The notes below the pieces were generated by a model. It saw only the letters and a program-made list of their open reading frames with translations, made no database searches and had not been told where the DNA came from. The translations under genes and the position numbers were made by a program. Positions 22,395 to 32,138 of a stretch of DNA of 64,000 nucleotides are shown piece after piece. This DNA comes from DMER64 sp049652385 (lineage in GTDB: Bacteria > Bacteroidota > Bacteroidia > Bacteroidales > UBA932). The number at the start of each line of letters is the position of its first letter. The stretch's first letter is position 1. The stretch is taken from positions 1 through 64,000 of the forward strand of contig JBASDX010000009.1 of NCBI GenBank assembly GCA_049652385.1, read 5' to 3'.

Positions 22395-25231
22395 CAGATT
22401 CCTATATAAGGATAGAAGGAGCACGTGTCAACAATCTGAAAAACATTAACCTGGAGATTCCAAGACACGCCCTTTGCGTAATTACCGGATTGAGCGGCAG
22501 TGGAAAATCTTCCCTGGCATTTGACACGCTCCATGCAGAAGGGCAACGGCGTTACCTGGAAACGCTTTCTTCCTATGCACGTCAATATTTAGGCATCTTG
22601 CAACGACCCGACGTAGACCACATTTCAGGTCTGAGCCCCATCATTGCCATAGAGCAAAAAACCACTACCCGGAATCCGCGTTCCACCGTAGGTACCATCA
22701 CAGAGATTTACGATTTTCTACGCTTGCTATTTGCCAGAGCGTCCATAGCCTATTCACCGGCAACGGGTAAACCCATGATCCGTTACACGGCAGAGCAAAT
22801 GGTGGCGCTTATAGCACAGCAATACAAAGGCAAAAAATGTATTTTGCTTTCTCCCGTGGTACGGGGCCGGAAGGGCCATTACCGGGAGTTGTTGGAGCAA
22901 ATCCTGAAAAAAGGTTTTCTGGAAGTCCGCATAGACGGAGCCATTACCCAGATTACCCATAACATGATGTTGGACAGGTATAAGTCCCATTTTATTGAAA
23001 TTGTGATAGACAAGCTGGTGCCGCCGGAACGGGAAGATGCGGAGCCGGCTTTGTTGGCAAGGCTCAGGGACTCTGTGCAAACAGCGCTGTACCACGGCAA
23101 CGGCTCCTTTGCCGTTCTGGACCCCGACAGCGGAAAAATGGACCATTTCAGCAAACACCTGATGTGCCCGGAAAGCGGATTATCTCTTCCGGAACCGGCA
23201 CCGCACAGCTTTTCGTTCAACTCTCCCCAGGGAGCCTGCCCCGCTTGCAAAGGGCTGGGTTACACTACCCGCATAGATTTACATAAAATCATCCCCAATC
23301 CTTCCTTGTCCATTGCTCAGGGCGGCCTGGAGCCTTTTGGAAAATACAGGGACACTACGCTGTTTCAGCACCTGGAAGGCGTTGCCAAAAAGTACGGATT
23401 TACCCTGCTTACGCCCATCAAAGACATTCCGGAAGCAGGCATGGATACGCTGCTCTACGGAAGCGAAGAGCTCATTTACGTGAAATCTTCCATCGGGACC
23501 CACACCATCACCTTTCCGGGACTGATCCACCGTATGGAACAAATGAACGAGCATACGGAAGGAAAAGCATTGGCCAACGACCGGTATCTGGAGCAAATAA
23601 CATGTTCCGAATGTAATGGAACACGTCTGAATGCCACAGCTTTGCACTTTCGTTTTGCCGGCAAAAACATTGCCGAGCTGGCGGCCATGGATATTTTACC
23701 GCTTTCACAATGGCTGGAAAACATAGAAGATAAAATTTCCGACCGGCAAAGGGCCATTGCTGCTGATATACTCAAAGAATTGCGGGACCGGCTGCGGTTT
23801 TTGCTGGATGTGGGACTTTCTTACCTATCCCTCAACAGAAGCACGCGTACCTTAAGCGGAGGGGAGAGTCAACGGATTCGGCTGGCCACACAAATTGGTT
23901 CTACCCTTGTCAATGTCCTGTACATTCTGGACGAGCCCAGCATCGGTCTGCACCAGCGCGACAACCTGCAACTGATTCATGCGCTTATGAAATTGCGCGA
24001 TACGGGAAATACCGTGATTGTGGTGGAACATGACCAGGAAACCATATGCCATGCCGATTGGCTCGTAGACCTGGGTCCCGGTGCCGGTAGGCGCGGCGGT
24101 GCCTTACTCTATTCCGGCCCCATGCAGGAATTCCTGAAGGCATCCCATCCGGAAAGCCTTACCTGGCAATACCTGAAAGAGAAAAAATGCATTCCCATTC
24201 CTGAACACAGACGTCCGGGCAACGGTCATATCCTGCGTTTAACCGGTGCCACCGGCAACAACCTGAAAAACATAACGGTAGATTTCCCTTTGGGCTGCTT
24301 TATTTGCGTAACCGGAGTCAGCGGCAGTGGCAAATCTTCCCTTGTCAACGAGACCCTGGTACCTGTTTTGACACATAAATTTTACCGGTCAAAGAAAACA
24401 CCCCTGCCCTACGAATCCGTCACAGGCATGGAGCATATAGATAAAGTAGTGGAAGTGGACCAGTCTCCCATCGGTAAAACACCTCGCAGCAATCCGGCCA
24501 CCTATACCAACGTATTTGGTGAAATCCGCAACCTTTTTGCGGCTTCGCCCGATGCCCGCGTACGCGGCTTCAAAGCTTCTCGTTTTTCCTTTAATGTCCG
24601 AGGGGGCCGATGCGAGGCCTGCAAAGGAGCCGGCGTGCAGGTCATAGAAATGAATTTCCTGCCTGACGTGCATATCACCTGCCCGGAATGTCAAGGCAAG
24701 CGCTACAAAAGCGATACCCTGGCCGTTCGGTACAAAGACAAAAACATCCATCAGGTGTTGAATATGTCTGTAAACGAAGCTGTGGATTTTTTTAAAAACG
24801 TACCTTCCATCATTAAAAAAATCAAAACCCTGCAGGACGTTGGATTGGGGTATATCAAACTGGGGCAACCTTCTACCACATTGAGCGGCGGGGAATGCCA
24901 GCGTGTCAAACTGGCCGCGGAATTGTCCCGTACTTCTACGGGCAACACCTTGTACATCCTGGATGAACCCACAACAGGTCTGCATTTTGAAGACGTAAAA
25001 GTATTGTTGGGAATTCTGTACCGGTTGACAGACAAAGGCAACACGGTACTGATCATTGAACACCATCCGGATATCATTGCCGGAGCAGATTACATCATAG
25101 ATATGGGACCGGAAGGCGGAGGAGAAGGAGGCCGGGTGGTAGACTGCGGCACACCGGAAATGCTGGCCCAAAACAACCGTTCCCATACAGGGCAATTCCT
25201 TAGGGAATGGCTTAAAAAAGCAAAACCATGA
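22391..25231 (+). CDS. uvrA: UvrA excinuclease subunit A
   Basis: DNA damage sensor of nucleotide excision repair, 946 aa, two ABC ATPase modules. First Walker A GLSGSGKSS near 32-40, second GVSGSGKSS in the C-half; ABC signatures LSGGESQRIRLA and LSGGECQRVKLA are both present. The second zinc finger is complete (CEACKGAG ... CPECQGKRY). In the first, the leading pair reads CPES rather than CPxC, so one zinc ligand is missing, while CPACKGLG is kept. The start is ATG 22391, coupled to the MBL gene by ATGA; a longer frame upstream runs out of phase through that gene. It overlaps the next gene by 4 nt. Confidence 0.97.
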   Translation: MTDSYIRIEGARVNNLKNINLEIPRHALCVITGLSGSGKSSLAFDTLHAEGQRRYLETLSSYARQYLGILQRPDVDHISGLSPIIAIEQKTTTRNPRSTVGTITEIYDFLRLLFARASIAYSPATGKPMIRYTAEQMVALIAQQYKGKKCILLSPVVRGRKGHYRELLEQILKKGFLEVRIDGAITQITHNMMLDRYKSHFIEIVIDKLVPPEREDAEPALLARLRDSVQTALYHGNGSFAVLDPDSGKMDHFSKHLMCPESGLSLPEPAPHSFSFNSPQGACPACKGLGYTTRIDLHKIIPNPSLSIAQGGLEPFGKYRDTTLFQHLEGVAKKYGFTLLTPIKDIPEAGMDTLLYGSEELIYVKSSIGTHTITFPGLIHRMEQMNEHTEGKALANDRYLEQITCSECNGTRLNATALHFRFAGKNIAELAAMDILPLSQWLENIEDKISDRQRAIAADILKELRDRLRFLLDVGLSYLSLNRSTRTLSGGESQRIRLATQIGSTLVNVLYILDEPSIGLHQRDNLQLIHALMKLRDTGNTVIVVEHDQETICHADWLVDLGPGAGRRGGALLYSGPMQEFLKASHPESLTWQYLKEKKCIPIPEHRRPGNGHILRLTGATGNNLKNITVDFPLGCFICVTGVSGSGKSSLVNETLVPVLTHKFYRSKKTPLPYESVTGMEHIDKVVEVDQSPIGKTPRSNPATYTNVFGEIRNLFAASPDARVRGFKASRFSFNVRGGRCEACKGAGVQVIEMNFLPDVHITCPECQGKRYKSDTLAVRYKDKNIHQVLNMSVNEAVDFFKNVPSIIKKIKTLQDVGLGYIKLGQPSTTLSGGECQRVKLAAELSRTSTGNTLYILDEPTTGLHFEDVKVLLGILYRLTDKGNTVLIIEHHPDIIAGADYIIDMGPEGGGEGGRVVDCGTPEMLAQNNRSHTGQFLREWLKKAKP

Positions 25232-26847
25232 AGAAATCACTACATACATTAAATAAAGAACTCCACGGAGAAAAAGCCGGGAATTACCTGGCTGCCCTGG
25301 TGGACAACAGGCTTAAAAGCCTCGATTACATATTGTATAATCCCCATCAGGTAGCGTTTGTGGATTACTCCCATCCCGATGGGAGAAGGACCTATATCCG
25401 TTCCCTTTCTTTCTTGTTGCAAAAAGCCGTTCGGGAGGTTTTCCCGCAAGCACACCTGCGCATATCCTATTCCGTAGAAAACGCGTTGTATTGTGACCTG
25501 GAATTTCCGGACAACAGGGAAGTAACCCCGGAAGATATGGCAAAACTAGAGGCCGCCATGAAGGCTCTGGTCCGGAAAAATCTTCCCTTCAAAAGGGAGA
25601 AAGTCCCTACGGAGGAAGCGCAACGCATTTTCCTGGAAAACGGATTTCCTCAAAAGGCTTTGCTGCAAAAAACAAGAGGGCATTTTTATGCATCTGTCTA
25701 TTACCTGGGAAACACGTCAGATACGTTTTACGGACCGCTCGTTCCTTCTACCGGCTATCTTACATCCTTCAGTCTTTGCCTTTTCCACACAGGTTTTTTG
25801 TTGCAATACCCCCAGCCCGACAATCCGCAGCGGCTAGACGGGAAACCGCGCTTGCACAAATTGGTGGAAGTGTTTGAAGAACATGTGCAATGGGCCAAAA
25901 TCATGGGTGTAAAAGATATAGGGACGTTAAACCAAAAAATTCAGCAGGGACTGACCAAAGACTTGATACTCACATCAGAAGCTTTTCACAGCCGCCGTTA
26001 TGCAGAGATTGCGGACACCATATACAAGCATAAAAACCGTCTTAAACTGGTGTTGATTGCCGGACCTTCCAGCAGTGGCAAAACAACTACGTCCAAACGT
26101 ATTGCCACGCAATTGAAAGTGCTGGGACTCCGTCCCGTGATATTAGAAATGGACAATTACTTCCTCAACAGGACAGAGACTCCCCGGGATGAAAACGGAG
26201 CGTACAATTTTGAAACCATCCGTGCCATGGACGTGCCTTTTCTCAACGAGCAACTGACATCATTGCTGGAAGGCCGGGAAGTAGAAATCCCGTATTTTGA
26301 TTTTCTCACCGGTACCCGGTCTTTCCGTGGTAAAAAACTGAAACTGGAAGACGACCAAATCCTCATCATGGAAGGCCTCCATGCGCTTAACCCCGCTCTT
26401 ACGGAGAACATTCCTTTGGAAATGAAATTCCGGGTTTACGCCTCGGCTTTAACCTCCCTGTCCATGGACGAAAACAACGGCATTTCCACCACAGACACCC
26501 GCATGATACGCCGTGTGGTCCGCGATGCTCAATTCCGTGGTGCGACGGCAGAAGAGACCATCCTCCGCTGGCCAAGCATCAGTGCGGGGGAACGTAAAAA
26601 TATTTTCCCCTTTCAGGAACAGGCGGATGTGATGTTCAACTCGGCGTTATTGTACGAACTGGCTGTTTTAAAAACGTACGCCCAGCCGCTGCTTCATCAA
26701 ATCCTGCCCGTTTCTCCGGCTTATCCCCAAGCCTTACGGCTGCTTAATTTCCTAAGCTATTTTACACAAATCCACCCTGCTGACGAGCAGTTCATTCCTT
26801 ATGAGTCTGTTGTCAGGGAATTTATCGGCACCAATCGGCCGGGTTGA
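25228..26847 (+). CDS. uridine kinase-like nucleoside kinase with TGS-like N-domain
   Basis: Protein of 539 aa of the family that joins an N-terminal threonyl-tRNA-synthetase-like (TGS/SAD-type) part with a C-terminal uridine kinase P-loop domain. Walker A is GPSSSGKTTTSKR near 278-290; EMDNYFLNRTETPRDENG and IPYFDFLTGTR are uridine/phosphoribulokinase family motifs. The N-half has HPDGRRTY and a region around FYGPLVPSTGYL. Likely role: nucleoside salvage; the N-domain's function is unknown. ATGA overlap with uvrA. The 3' end overlaps the convergent envC-like gene by 26 nt. Confidence 0.9.
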   Translation: MKKSLHTLNKELHGEKAGNYLAALVDNRLKSLDYILYNPHQVAFVDYSHPDGRRTYIRSLSFLLQKAVREVFPQAHLRISYSVENALYCDLEFPDNREVTPEDMAKLEAAMKALVRKNLPFKREKVPTEEAQRIFLENGFPQKALLQKTRGHFYASVYYLGNTSDTFYGPLVPSTGYLTSFSLCLFHTGFLLQYPQPDNPQRLDGKPRLHKLVEVFEEHVQWAKIMGVKDIGTLNQKIQQGLTKDLILTSEAFHSRRYAEIADTIYKHKNRLKLVLIAGPSSSGKTTTSKRIATQLKVLGLRPVILEMDNYFLNRTETPRDENGAYNFETIRAMDVPFLNEQLTSLLEGREVEIPYFDFLTGTRSFRGKKLKLEDDQILIMEGLHALNPALTENIPLEMKFRVYASALTSLSMDENNGISTTDTRMIRRVVRDAQFRGATAEETILRWPSISAGERKNIFPFQEQADVMFNSALLYELAVLKTYAQPLLHQILPVSPAYPQALRLLNFLSYFTQIHPADEQFIPYESVVREFIGTNRPG

Positions 26848-28015
26848 CGGGGACCCCGTTATACAACATCTGAAAATAACTGTTTCCTTCTCCCAAGGGA
26901 GAAAGGGAGCCGAGTTTTTGACCTGTTTTGACCACATCTCCCTCCTTTACCACTACATCCACCATATGGCAATAAATGGTGCTGTACGCACCGTGGCTGA
27001 CCAGAATTCTTATCAGGTAGCTGTCGCGGTTATCCATCCAAACGGCAGATACCGTACCGTTGAAAACTGATTTCACGTCACCGCCTTTGGGTCCCGATAA
27101 GGTTACGCCCTTATTGTCAAAGACAAAGCCCCATTTAGCATCCGTTATGCGCCCAAAAGATTCAATGACCACCGCATTTTGTAACGGCCAGGGAAGGTTG
27201 CCTTTATTGGCAGCAAAATCAGCAGACAAGACGCGGGCAGCCTCTATGGCAGCCGGGTCGCGCTCCAAATCTTTCTTTTCCAAAGCAGCCAGGGCTTTCT
27301 GTATTTCACCGTCCAACTTTTTCTGCTCCCTGATGCGTTGCTGCAACTCCTGTTTCAATTGCCTTTCATTTTTTTGGAGCTGTTTTATACGGCGGTCCAG
27401 GTCTTTCTGGTCTTCCTGCCGACGGCTTATTTCTTCTGCCAGCAAATCACGCGAAGCCATCCGCTCTTTCTGCAAAGCAAGCAGCCGTGCCTCTTCTCCG
27501 GCCAGACTGTCCCCCATTATCCGGATTTTTTTCTCCTGTACCTGCATGTAATCGCTGTAATTCCGGAAATAACGCCACCGACGGTATGCCTGAGATGCCG
27601 ACCGGCTGGAGAGGATATGCATAATCCACAGCTTTTTATCTCTATGCTTGTACGCCTGAACCAGCAGGTTCTCATAAGCCGTCAAAAGTTCCGCATGTTG
27701 GTTGCGCAAGGACGCTACAGCCTGGGTTTTTTCTGTGATTTGACTGTTAAGTGCAGATAATTCTTTTTCAATGCCTCCAATAAGTTCCTGACGGCTCTTC
27801 AAAAGACTTTGACCCATACGGTATTGCGTCAGTTGTCCTTGAATGGTGCCGGCCGTGGATTGGATACGTTGCTCCAAGGCGGCAATCTCATCTTTCAACC
27901 GCTTGTTGCGTGCCTGCAAAGTACCCACATCCTGTGCCGTTGCTACTCCGGCAAAAAGCATAAAAACCAGTACCACAAGCTGCCTTTTTGCTTCGTATGC
28001 CTTTGCACTTGCCAT
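26822..28015 (-). CDS. EnvC-like murein hydrolase activator with degenerate LytM domain
   Basis: Exported coiled-coil protein of 397 aa with a C-terminal LytM/M23 fold. A signal peptide precedes VATAQ (cleavage near residue 28), long coiled coils follow (about 30-250), then the LytM domain. The zinc ligands are not kept: the usual HxGxD is NKGVTL, and the closing LHFE-type strand reads YFQMLYN, while SHGAYSTIYCHM retains the His pair. Such loss is typical of EnvC/NlpD proteins that activate amidases rather than cut peptidoglycan. It lies 74 nt after the TPR gene on the same strand. Confidence 0.9.
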   Translation of the reverse strand: MASAKAYEAKRQLVVLVFMLFAGVATAQDVGTLQARNKRLKDEIAALEQRIQSTAGTIQGQLTQYRMGQSLLKSRQELIGGIEKELSALNSQITEKTQAVASLRNQHAELLTAYENLLVQAYKHRDKKLWIMHILSSRSASQAYRRWRYFRNYSDYMQVQEKKIRIMGDSLAGEEARLLALQKERMASRDLLAEEISRRQEDQKDLDRRIKQLQKNERQLKQELQQRIREQKKLDGEIQKALAALEKKDLERDPAAIEAARVLSADFAANKGNLPWPLQNAVVIESFGRITDAKWGFVFDNKGVTLSGPKGGDVKSVFNGTVSAVWMDNRDSYLIRILVSHGAYSTIYCHMVDVVVKEGDVVKTGQKLGSLSPLGEGNSYFQMLYNGVPVNPADWCR

Positions 28016-28089
28016 ATGCCTTATCTGTGTTGTTATTCCTCCGGCTTTGTCGCCTGCTTGTTGTTTTCGTACCGCTCTCCTGCCGATTT

Positions 28090-29775
28090 TTACTGTCCGG
28101 CTTTTTTGTTCGTATTAATTTTCTCTAAAATATCTTCACGCGGTTCCAGGTCGTAGGCTTGCTGCCAATACACAATGGCCATGAGCGGCTCGTTGAGTGC
28201 ATGCAGGATATCTCCGTAATGATTCAGAATCTCTGCACTTTCTTTCCCTCCATACGCCAAAGCCTGCCGGATGGCTGTCTTGGCCTCTTCCGTTCGTCCC
28301 AATTTGTGCAAAATCCATCCATACGTATCTAAATACGTGGCATTTTTTGGCTCCTTATCTATCGTCACCTTGCTCATGGACAGCGCACGCTCCAGATGCT
28401 TCCCTTCCAGCGACAAAAAATAGGCGTAATTATTCAGGACAGGAAGGTTTTCTTTATCCAGCCGCAATGTCTTTTCATACATTATGTAGGCCTGACGCAT
28501 ATCTCCCCTTTCATGGTATAAATCTCCCAATAAAGACAACGTCTGTACTTTGTTTTCCACATCGCTCCTCTTAAGACGGCTTAAAATGCGCTCAAAACGT
28601 GCTATAGCTCCTTCTATATCTTTTGTCTGCCATAAAGCCAGGCCGTACAGGCTGCCAAAAGTCACATCATCGGGGAATACCTCCAATGCCCGTTGACCGT
28701 ATTCACAAAGCCGTGACCAGTCCTTAAGGTAATACAGAATCCCCAGCATCTGGTGCCAGGCTTTGTAATCTGAAGAATAGTAGGTGATGTTTTTCGTTAT
28801 GGTGGCTACGGCCTCATCCGGACGTTGCGTACTTATGAGGTATCCTGTATACATATAGGCCAGGGTGCTGTCTGCCGGATGTGCATCACGCGTACTCAAA
28901 AACATAGTATCTACCTGAGGTTGAAACGTCGCCACAAAACCCCGTGTTTCCAGAATTTGTTCCAGATAGTCTGTTTTCATACGCACGTCAATGTCGGGAT
29001 AGGCAAGAAACACATTGATGTTCTCAAAAAACAAATCAAATTGCCGTTTAAGCCGGTACGTTTCTGCCAGACCAAAGACAGCCGGTATAAATGAAGGATC
29101 CATTTCCAACGTCTTTCTGTAATACGTTCCTGCGCTGTCAATCCTTCCTGCAGACGCCTCTATGTCTCCCAAAATACTCATTATTCTTGCCGAGGGGTAA
29201 TCTTTGGCGTAGGAGCGCAGCAGAGCCTCGGCCCGTTCTGTATCCTCTTCTGCCAGCAAGTTGAAACGCAGGAGCATGACTGATTCTGTCAGGCCGTTTC
29301 TTTTCTCCAGCGTATCCAGCAAATCAAGGGCTTCCCTGTTTTGGCCGTTGTTCATAAGCAGCCCTATACGGTCGTACAGCAACTCCGTTTTAGCAGGGTA
29401 AGCATTCCACAGTTCTTCGTATACGGCAAGTGCTTTCTCATACTCTGCCGCAGCCATCAACGTTTTGGCATAGTGGAAACGGTACCAGTAATTGTCCGGC
29501 TGCAGTTTGATGGCTCTTTGGATATACTTGTCTGCTGCTTTCCAGTCGTTTTGAAAAGCCGCAATCTGCGACAAATGGTATAAAGCGGCATCGTTGTTTT
29601 TATTCCTTGCTGCCACAAGTGTAAAGAAATCCTCTGCAGAAGGAATATCGCCCTGATAAAAAGCCTGCATTCCCCGATGAAACAATGCGTCGGCTTCGTT
29701 ACCCGCCATTTGCGCTCTATACCCGCAAGAAGTTGCAGCCAACACCGTTATCCACAAGAATACCAATTTTTTCAT
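28090..29775 (-). CDS. TPR lipoprotein
   Basis: Lipoprotein of 561 aa: signal peptide ending LAATSC (lipobox Cys17), then tetratricopeptide repeats over nearly the whole length (for instance ALYHLSQIAAFQNDWKAAD and PVFGLAETYRLKRQ-like pairs), ending with ALAYGGKESAEILNHYGD. Likely a periplasmic scaffold. In many Bacteroidota a gene of this type is followed by a DUF4292 lipoprotein and then an M23/EnvC-like gene; here only 74 nt separate it from the envC-like gene, so the DUF4292 gene seems to be missing. Transcribed from a promoter back to back with that of the ECF sigma gene. Confidence 0.88.
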   Translation of the reverse strand: MKKLVFLWITVLAATSCGYRAQMAGNEADALFHRGMQAFYQGDIPSAEDFFTLVAARNKNNDAALYHLSQIAAFQNDWKAADKYIQRAIKLQPDNYWYRFHYAKTLMAAAEYEKALAVYEELWNAYPAKTELLYDRIGLLMNNGQNREALDLLDTLEKRNGLTESVMLLRFNLLAEEDTERAEALLRSYAKDYPSARIMSILGDIEASAGRIDSAGTYYRKTLEMDPSFIPAVFGLAETYRLKRQFDLFFENINVFLAYPDIDVRMKTDYLEQILETRGFVATFQPQVDTMFLSTRDAHPADSTLAYMYTGYLISTQRPDEAVATITKNITYYSSDYKAWHQMLGILYYLKDWSRLCEYGQRALEVFPDDVTFGSLYGLALWQTKDIEGAIARFERILSRLKRSDVENKVQTLSLLGDLYHERGDMRQAYIMYEKTLRLDKENLPVLNNYAYFLSLEGKHLERALSMSKVTIDKEPKNATYLDTYGWILHKLGRTEEAKTAIRQALAYGGKESAEILNHYGDILHALNEPLMAIVYWQQAYDLEPREDILEKINTNKKAGQ

Positions 29776-29799
29776 AGTCCTACCGCATCACAGGAATTG

Positions 29800-29807
29800 C
29801 AAAGTTA
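29800..29807 (-). promoter_or_regulatory. -7 box of the TPR lipoprotein gene
   Basis: TAACTTTG on the minus strand, 24 nt before the ATG at 29775. A TTG lies 17 nt upstream, slightly short of the usual 19-21. Confidence 0.45.
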
Positions 29808-29837
29808 CCATAATTCGCACAATTCAATTATTTATTC

Positions 29838-29845
29838 TACTTTTG
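29838..29845 (+). promoter_or_regulatory. -7 box of the ECF sigma operon
   Basis: TACTTTTG, 28 nt before the ATG at 29874; no clear -33 element, which may mean activation by another factor or autoregulation. Confidence 0.4.
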
Positions 29846-29873
29846 TTTACCCTGTACATTTTCAGGTCTATTC

Positions 29874-30440
29874 ATGCAACATTCCGGCCAAAATTTTCAT
29901 CTAAACAGAGACACTCCGGAAAGTGATCTTATTGCTGCCTGCAAAAAAAAAGATGCGGCAGCGCAAAAGGTTATGTACGAGCGTCTGTACCCTAAGATGC
30001 TTGCGGTTTGTCAAAGATACACAGGAGACCGCGATACCGCCAAAGATATTACGCAAGACGGTTTTGTGGTACTCTTTGACAAGATTGGAACGTACGCCGG
30101 TTTAGGCTCATTTGAAGGATGGGCAAGGAAGATTTTCGTCAATCTGTCTCTTTCCTACTTAAGGAAAAAAGACGCCTTAAGGTTCACCCAGCCCATTGAG
30201 ACATCCATCGGCAAAGCAGTAACCTCGGGGCTTATCCTGGAGAACATATCCGCTGCGGATATCATGCGTTGCATAGAACAGATGCCAGCAGGGTTCAGAA
30301 CCATTTTTAACATGTATGCCATTGAAGGGTACACACACAATGAAATTGCAGAAATACTGAATATAAATGAAGGCACATCACGTTCTCAATATTCCAGGGC
30401 AAGGGTATGGCTGCAGCAAAAACTAAAAAATCTGACATGA
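29874..30440 (+). CDS. ECF sigma factor (ECF21-like, Dma partner)
   Basis: Sigma-70 family factor of 188 aa with region 2 (about 20-90: DTAKDITQDGFVVLFDKI and WARKIFVNLSLSYLRKK) and region 4 (about 125-185: MPAGFRTIFNMYAIEGYTHNEIAEIL, an HTH ending SRARVWLQQKL). It is the first gene of a three-gene unit whose last member is a dual-membrane anti-sigma protein, the arrangement described for Das/Dma systems in Bacteroides that control outer-membrane vesiculation (known family). Its stop overlaps the next start (ATGA). Confidence 0.93.
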   Translation: MQHSGQNFHLNRDTPESDLIAACKKKDAAAQKVMYERLYPKMLAVCQRYTGDRDTAKDITQDGFVVLFDKIGTYAGLGSFEGWARKIFVNLSLSYLRKKDALRFTQPIETSIGKAVTSGLILENISAADIMRCIEQMPAGFRTIFNMYAIEGYTHNEIAEILNINEGTSRSQYSRARVWLQQKLKNLT

Positions 30441-30907
30441 AGAAGTGGTACTACATAAGCATGATTGTGACGGTTCTCACGTTTGCTTTTGCCTGTGAGG
30501 ATACCATCCCGTTCCGCTATATGCCTTCACAACCCGATTCTTTGGCCACACGTCAGATTCCGCATGCTTTCTTTATTGTCAACGGAACTTTGATTGATTC
30601 GCTCACAGAAGAGCCCATTCCGGAGCTGCCTCTTATCCTGCGCTCGGAAGATACCGTGTTCACCAATGAAGAGGGAGCGTTTTCGGCAAAAACCATTGCC
30701 TTTCCCACATCGCAGGAATTCAGGCTTCTGATCAATCCCCATGGAAAACACCATAACCCCTTGTATGCACCGGAAACATTGTACGTAAACTTCATGCTGC
30801 CTACTTTTAATCTAGCACAAGGCGATATCCTGGAATACGGAGCACATTTCTTCGGAAGAACATATATGACCGTCACAAAATCTCTAACTCCTCTGGTGTA
30901 TGAATAA
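30437..30907 (+). CDS. small lipoprotein of the sigma/anti-sigma operon
   Basis: Lipoprotein of 156 aa: signal peptide with lipobox FAFAC (Cys20), then a beta-rich domain beginning VNGTLIDSLTEEPIPELPLILRS, similar to a carboxypeptidase-regulatory-like Ig fold. Start ATG 30437 overlaps the sigma stop; the end overlaps the next gene by 8 nt. Position between the sigma factor and the anti-sigma/barrel protein suggests a part in sensing envelope state. Confidence 0.85.
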   Translation: MKKWYYISMIVTVLTFAFACEDTIPFRYMPSQPDSLATRQIPHAFFIVNGTLIDSLTEEPIPELPLILRSEDTVFTNEEGAFSAKTIAFPTSQEFRLLINPHGKHHNPLYAPETLYVNFMLPTFNLAQGDILEYGAHFFGRTYMTVTKSLTPLVYE

Positions 30908-32138
30908 TTTTGAAAAGGAAATACGGGAAAAAATGTACCATTATGCCGTCCCTGAGGAAACAGGCAACTGGGACGCGCTGGCTTTGCGTATGGCAAGACG
31001 TGCCGCTTTAAGAAGGCGCAGCAGGTGGGCTTTGTCGGCATCGGCCGTCGCAGCCGTTTTTCTGTTGTTCCTGTTCTTATTTATGCCCTTTACCGGACGT
31101 TTGTCTGTTCCCCCCGTTCAAACATGCACCATCATTCCGGCACCTGCAGGAGTAGAAACACCTTTCCCGTCGGATCCTATTGCGAAAATTCTGACACAAT
31201 CCCGATTGGATATGCTGCGCAACGCCTCCAGGGTTCCCGAGGTATCCGAAGTCACTTCAGACCTGCTCCTGCCGCCTCTGCCCAAATCTGTTTTGGCCGC
31301 AGCTGACCAGCTGGCTATTGAGCCGGCTTTCACGGAGCCGGTACACGCACCGGACCTGGTACACGAAACCATCGGCCAGACAAAAGACGCATCAAAAAAG
31401 CAAGACGAAGCCTACTCTCCTTTCTTTCCGATAGAACCTCCCAAACCCTCACGCATCAATAAGAAATGGATTACGGCCGCCAATTTTTCCTACCAGGGAG
31501 CCATCAACGGCACCTATCTTTTCACTCCTTCCACATATACCACCAAATGGGAAACCCCGCTTAGCCTGGCTGCCAGTGACTTTTCAAACCTGGGAATCCC
31601 CGATTACATGACACCGCAATTTGGAGAGGATGACAGGAACAGAATCTCGGCCCATTTTTCTACCCCCATGTCTGCCGGAGTAAACGTTCAGAAAGAAATC
31701 AACAAATGGCTATCGGTAGGGTTCTCCCTTACCTATACGTTGCTGCGTGGGGAATATCAGGTGCATACGGCTGATAAATCCTATATCGTCAATCAAAACA
31801 CACATTACATAGGCATCCCGGTGGGCATCTATCTGCGCGCCGTGAATACAAGGTCGCTTACGGTATATGCCGTAGGAGGAGGCGCTGTGGACCGTGCCGT
31901 TGCCGATGAATACGTATGTCAATTGAACGATGTGGCCACACGCCAGTTCAATCCCGTAAACGGTGTGCAATGGTCAGTATACGGAGGCCTGGGCATAGAA
32001 TACAAATGGACAGAATGGATGGGCCTTTACGTTGAACCTTCTGTGTCTCATTACTTTGACAATAATCAGCCCAAGAGTATACGTACCATTCAGCCTACTC
32101 AATTCAAAATGGAAGTAGGTATCCGATTCCGGATATAA
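30900..32138 (+). CDS. Dma-type dual-membrane anti-sigma factor
   Basis: Protein of 412 aa with three parts: a short cytoplasmic N-terminus (1-42, Arg-rich near the membrane), one inner-membrane helix at about 43-65, a periplasmic Pro-rich linker (about 66-180) and a C-terminal outer-membrane beta-barrel (about 185-412; alternating strands, GGLGIEYKWTEWMGLYVEPS, ending in FRI with a terminal aromatic-type strand). This is the layout of Dma proteins, which span both membranes and hold an ECF21 sigma factor. Its context (sigma, lipoprotein, this gene, overlapping) supports that. No conventional zinc anti-sigma motif is visible. Confidence 0.87.
   Translation: MNNFEKEIREKMYHYAVPEETGNWDALALRMARRAALRRRSRWALSASAVAAVFLLFLFLFMPFTGRLSVPPVQTCTIIPAPAGVETPFPSDPIAKILTQSRLDMLRNASRVPEVSEVTSDLLLPPLPKSVLAAADQLAIEPAFTEPVHAPDLVHETIGQTKDASKKQDEAYSPFFPIEPPKPSRINKKWITAANFSYQGAINGTYLFTPSTYTTKWETPLSLAASDFSNLGIPDYMTPQFGEDDRNRISAHFSTPMSAGVNVQKEINKWLSVGFSLTYTLLRGEYQVHTADKSYIVNQNTHYIGIPVGIYLRAVNTRSLTVYAVGGGAVDRAVADEYVCQLNDVATRQFNPVNGVQWSVYGGLGIEYKWTEWMGLYVEPSVSHYFDNNQPKSIRTIQPTQFKMEVGIRFRI

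Noticed and set aside
22391..25231. UvrA inactivated because the first zinc finger lacks one Cys
   Set aside because: Both ATPase modules and the second finger are complete; loss of one ligand in the first finger seems tolerated in this phylum as far as I recall.
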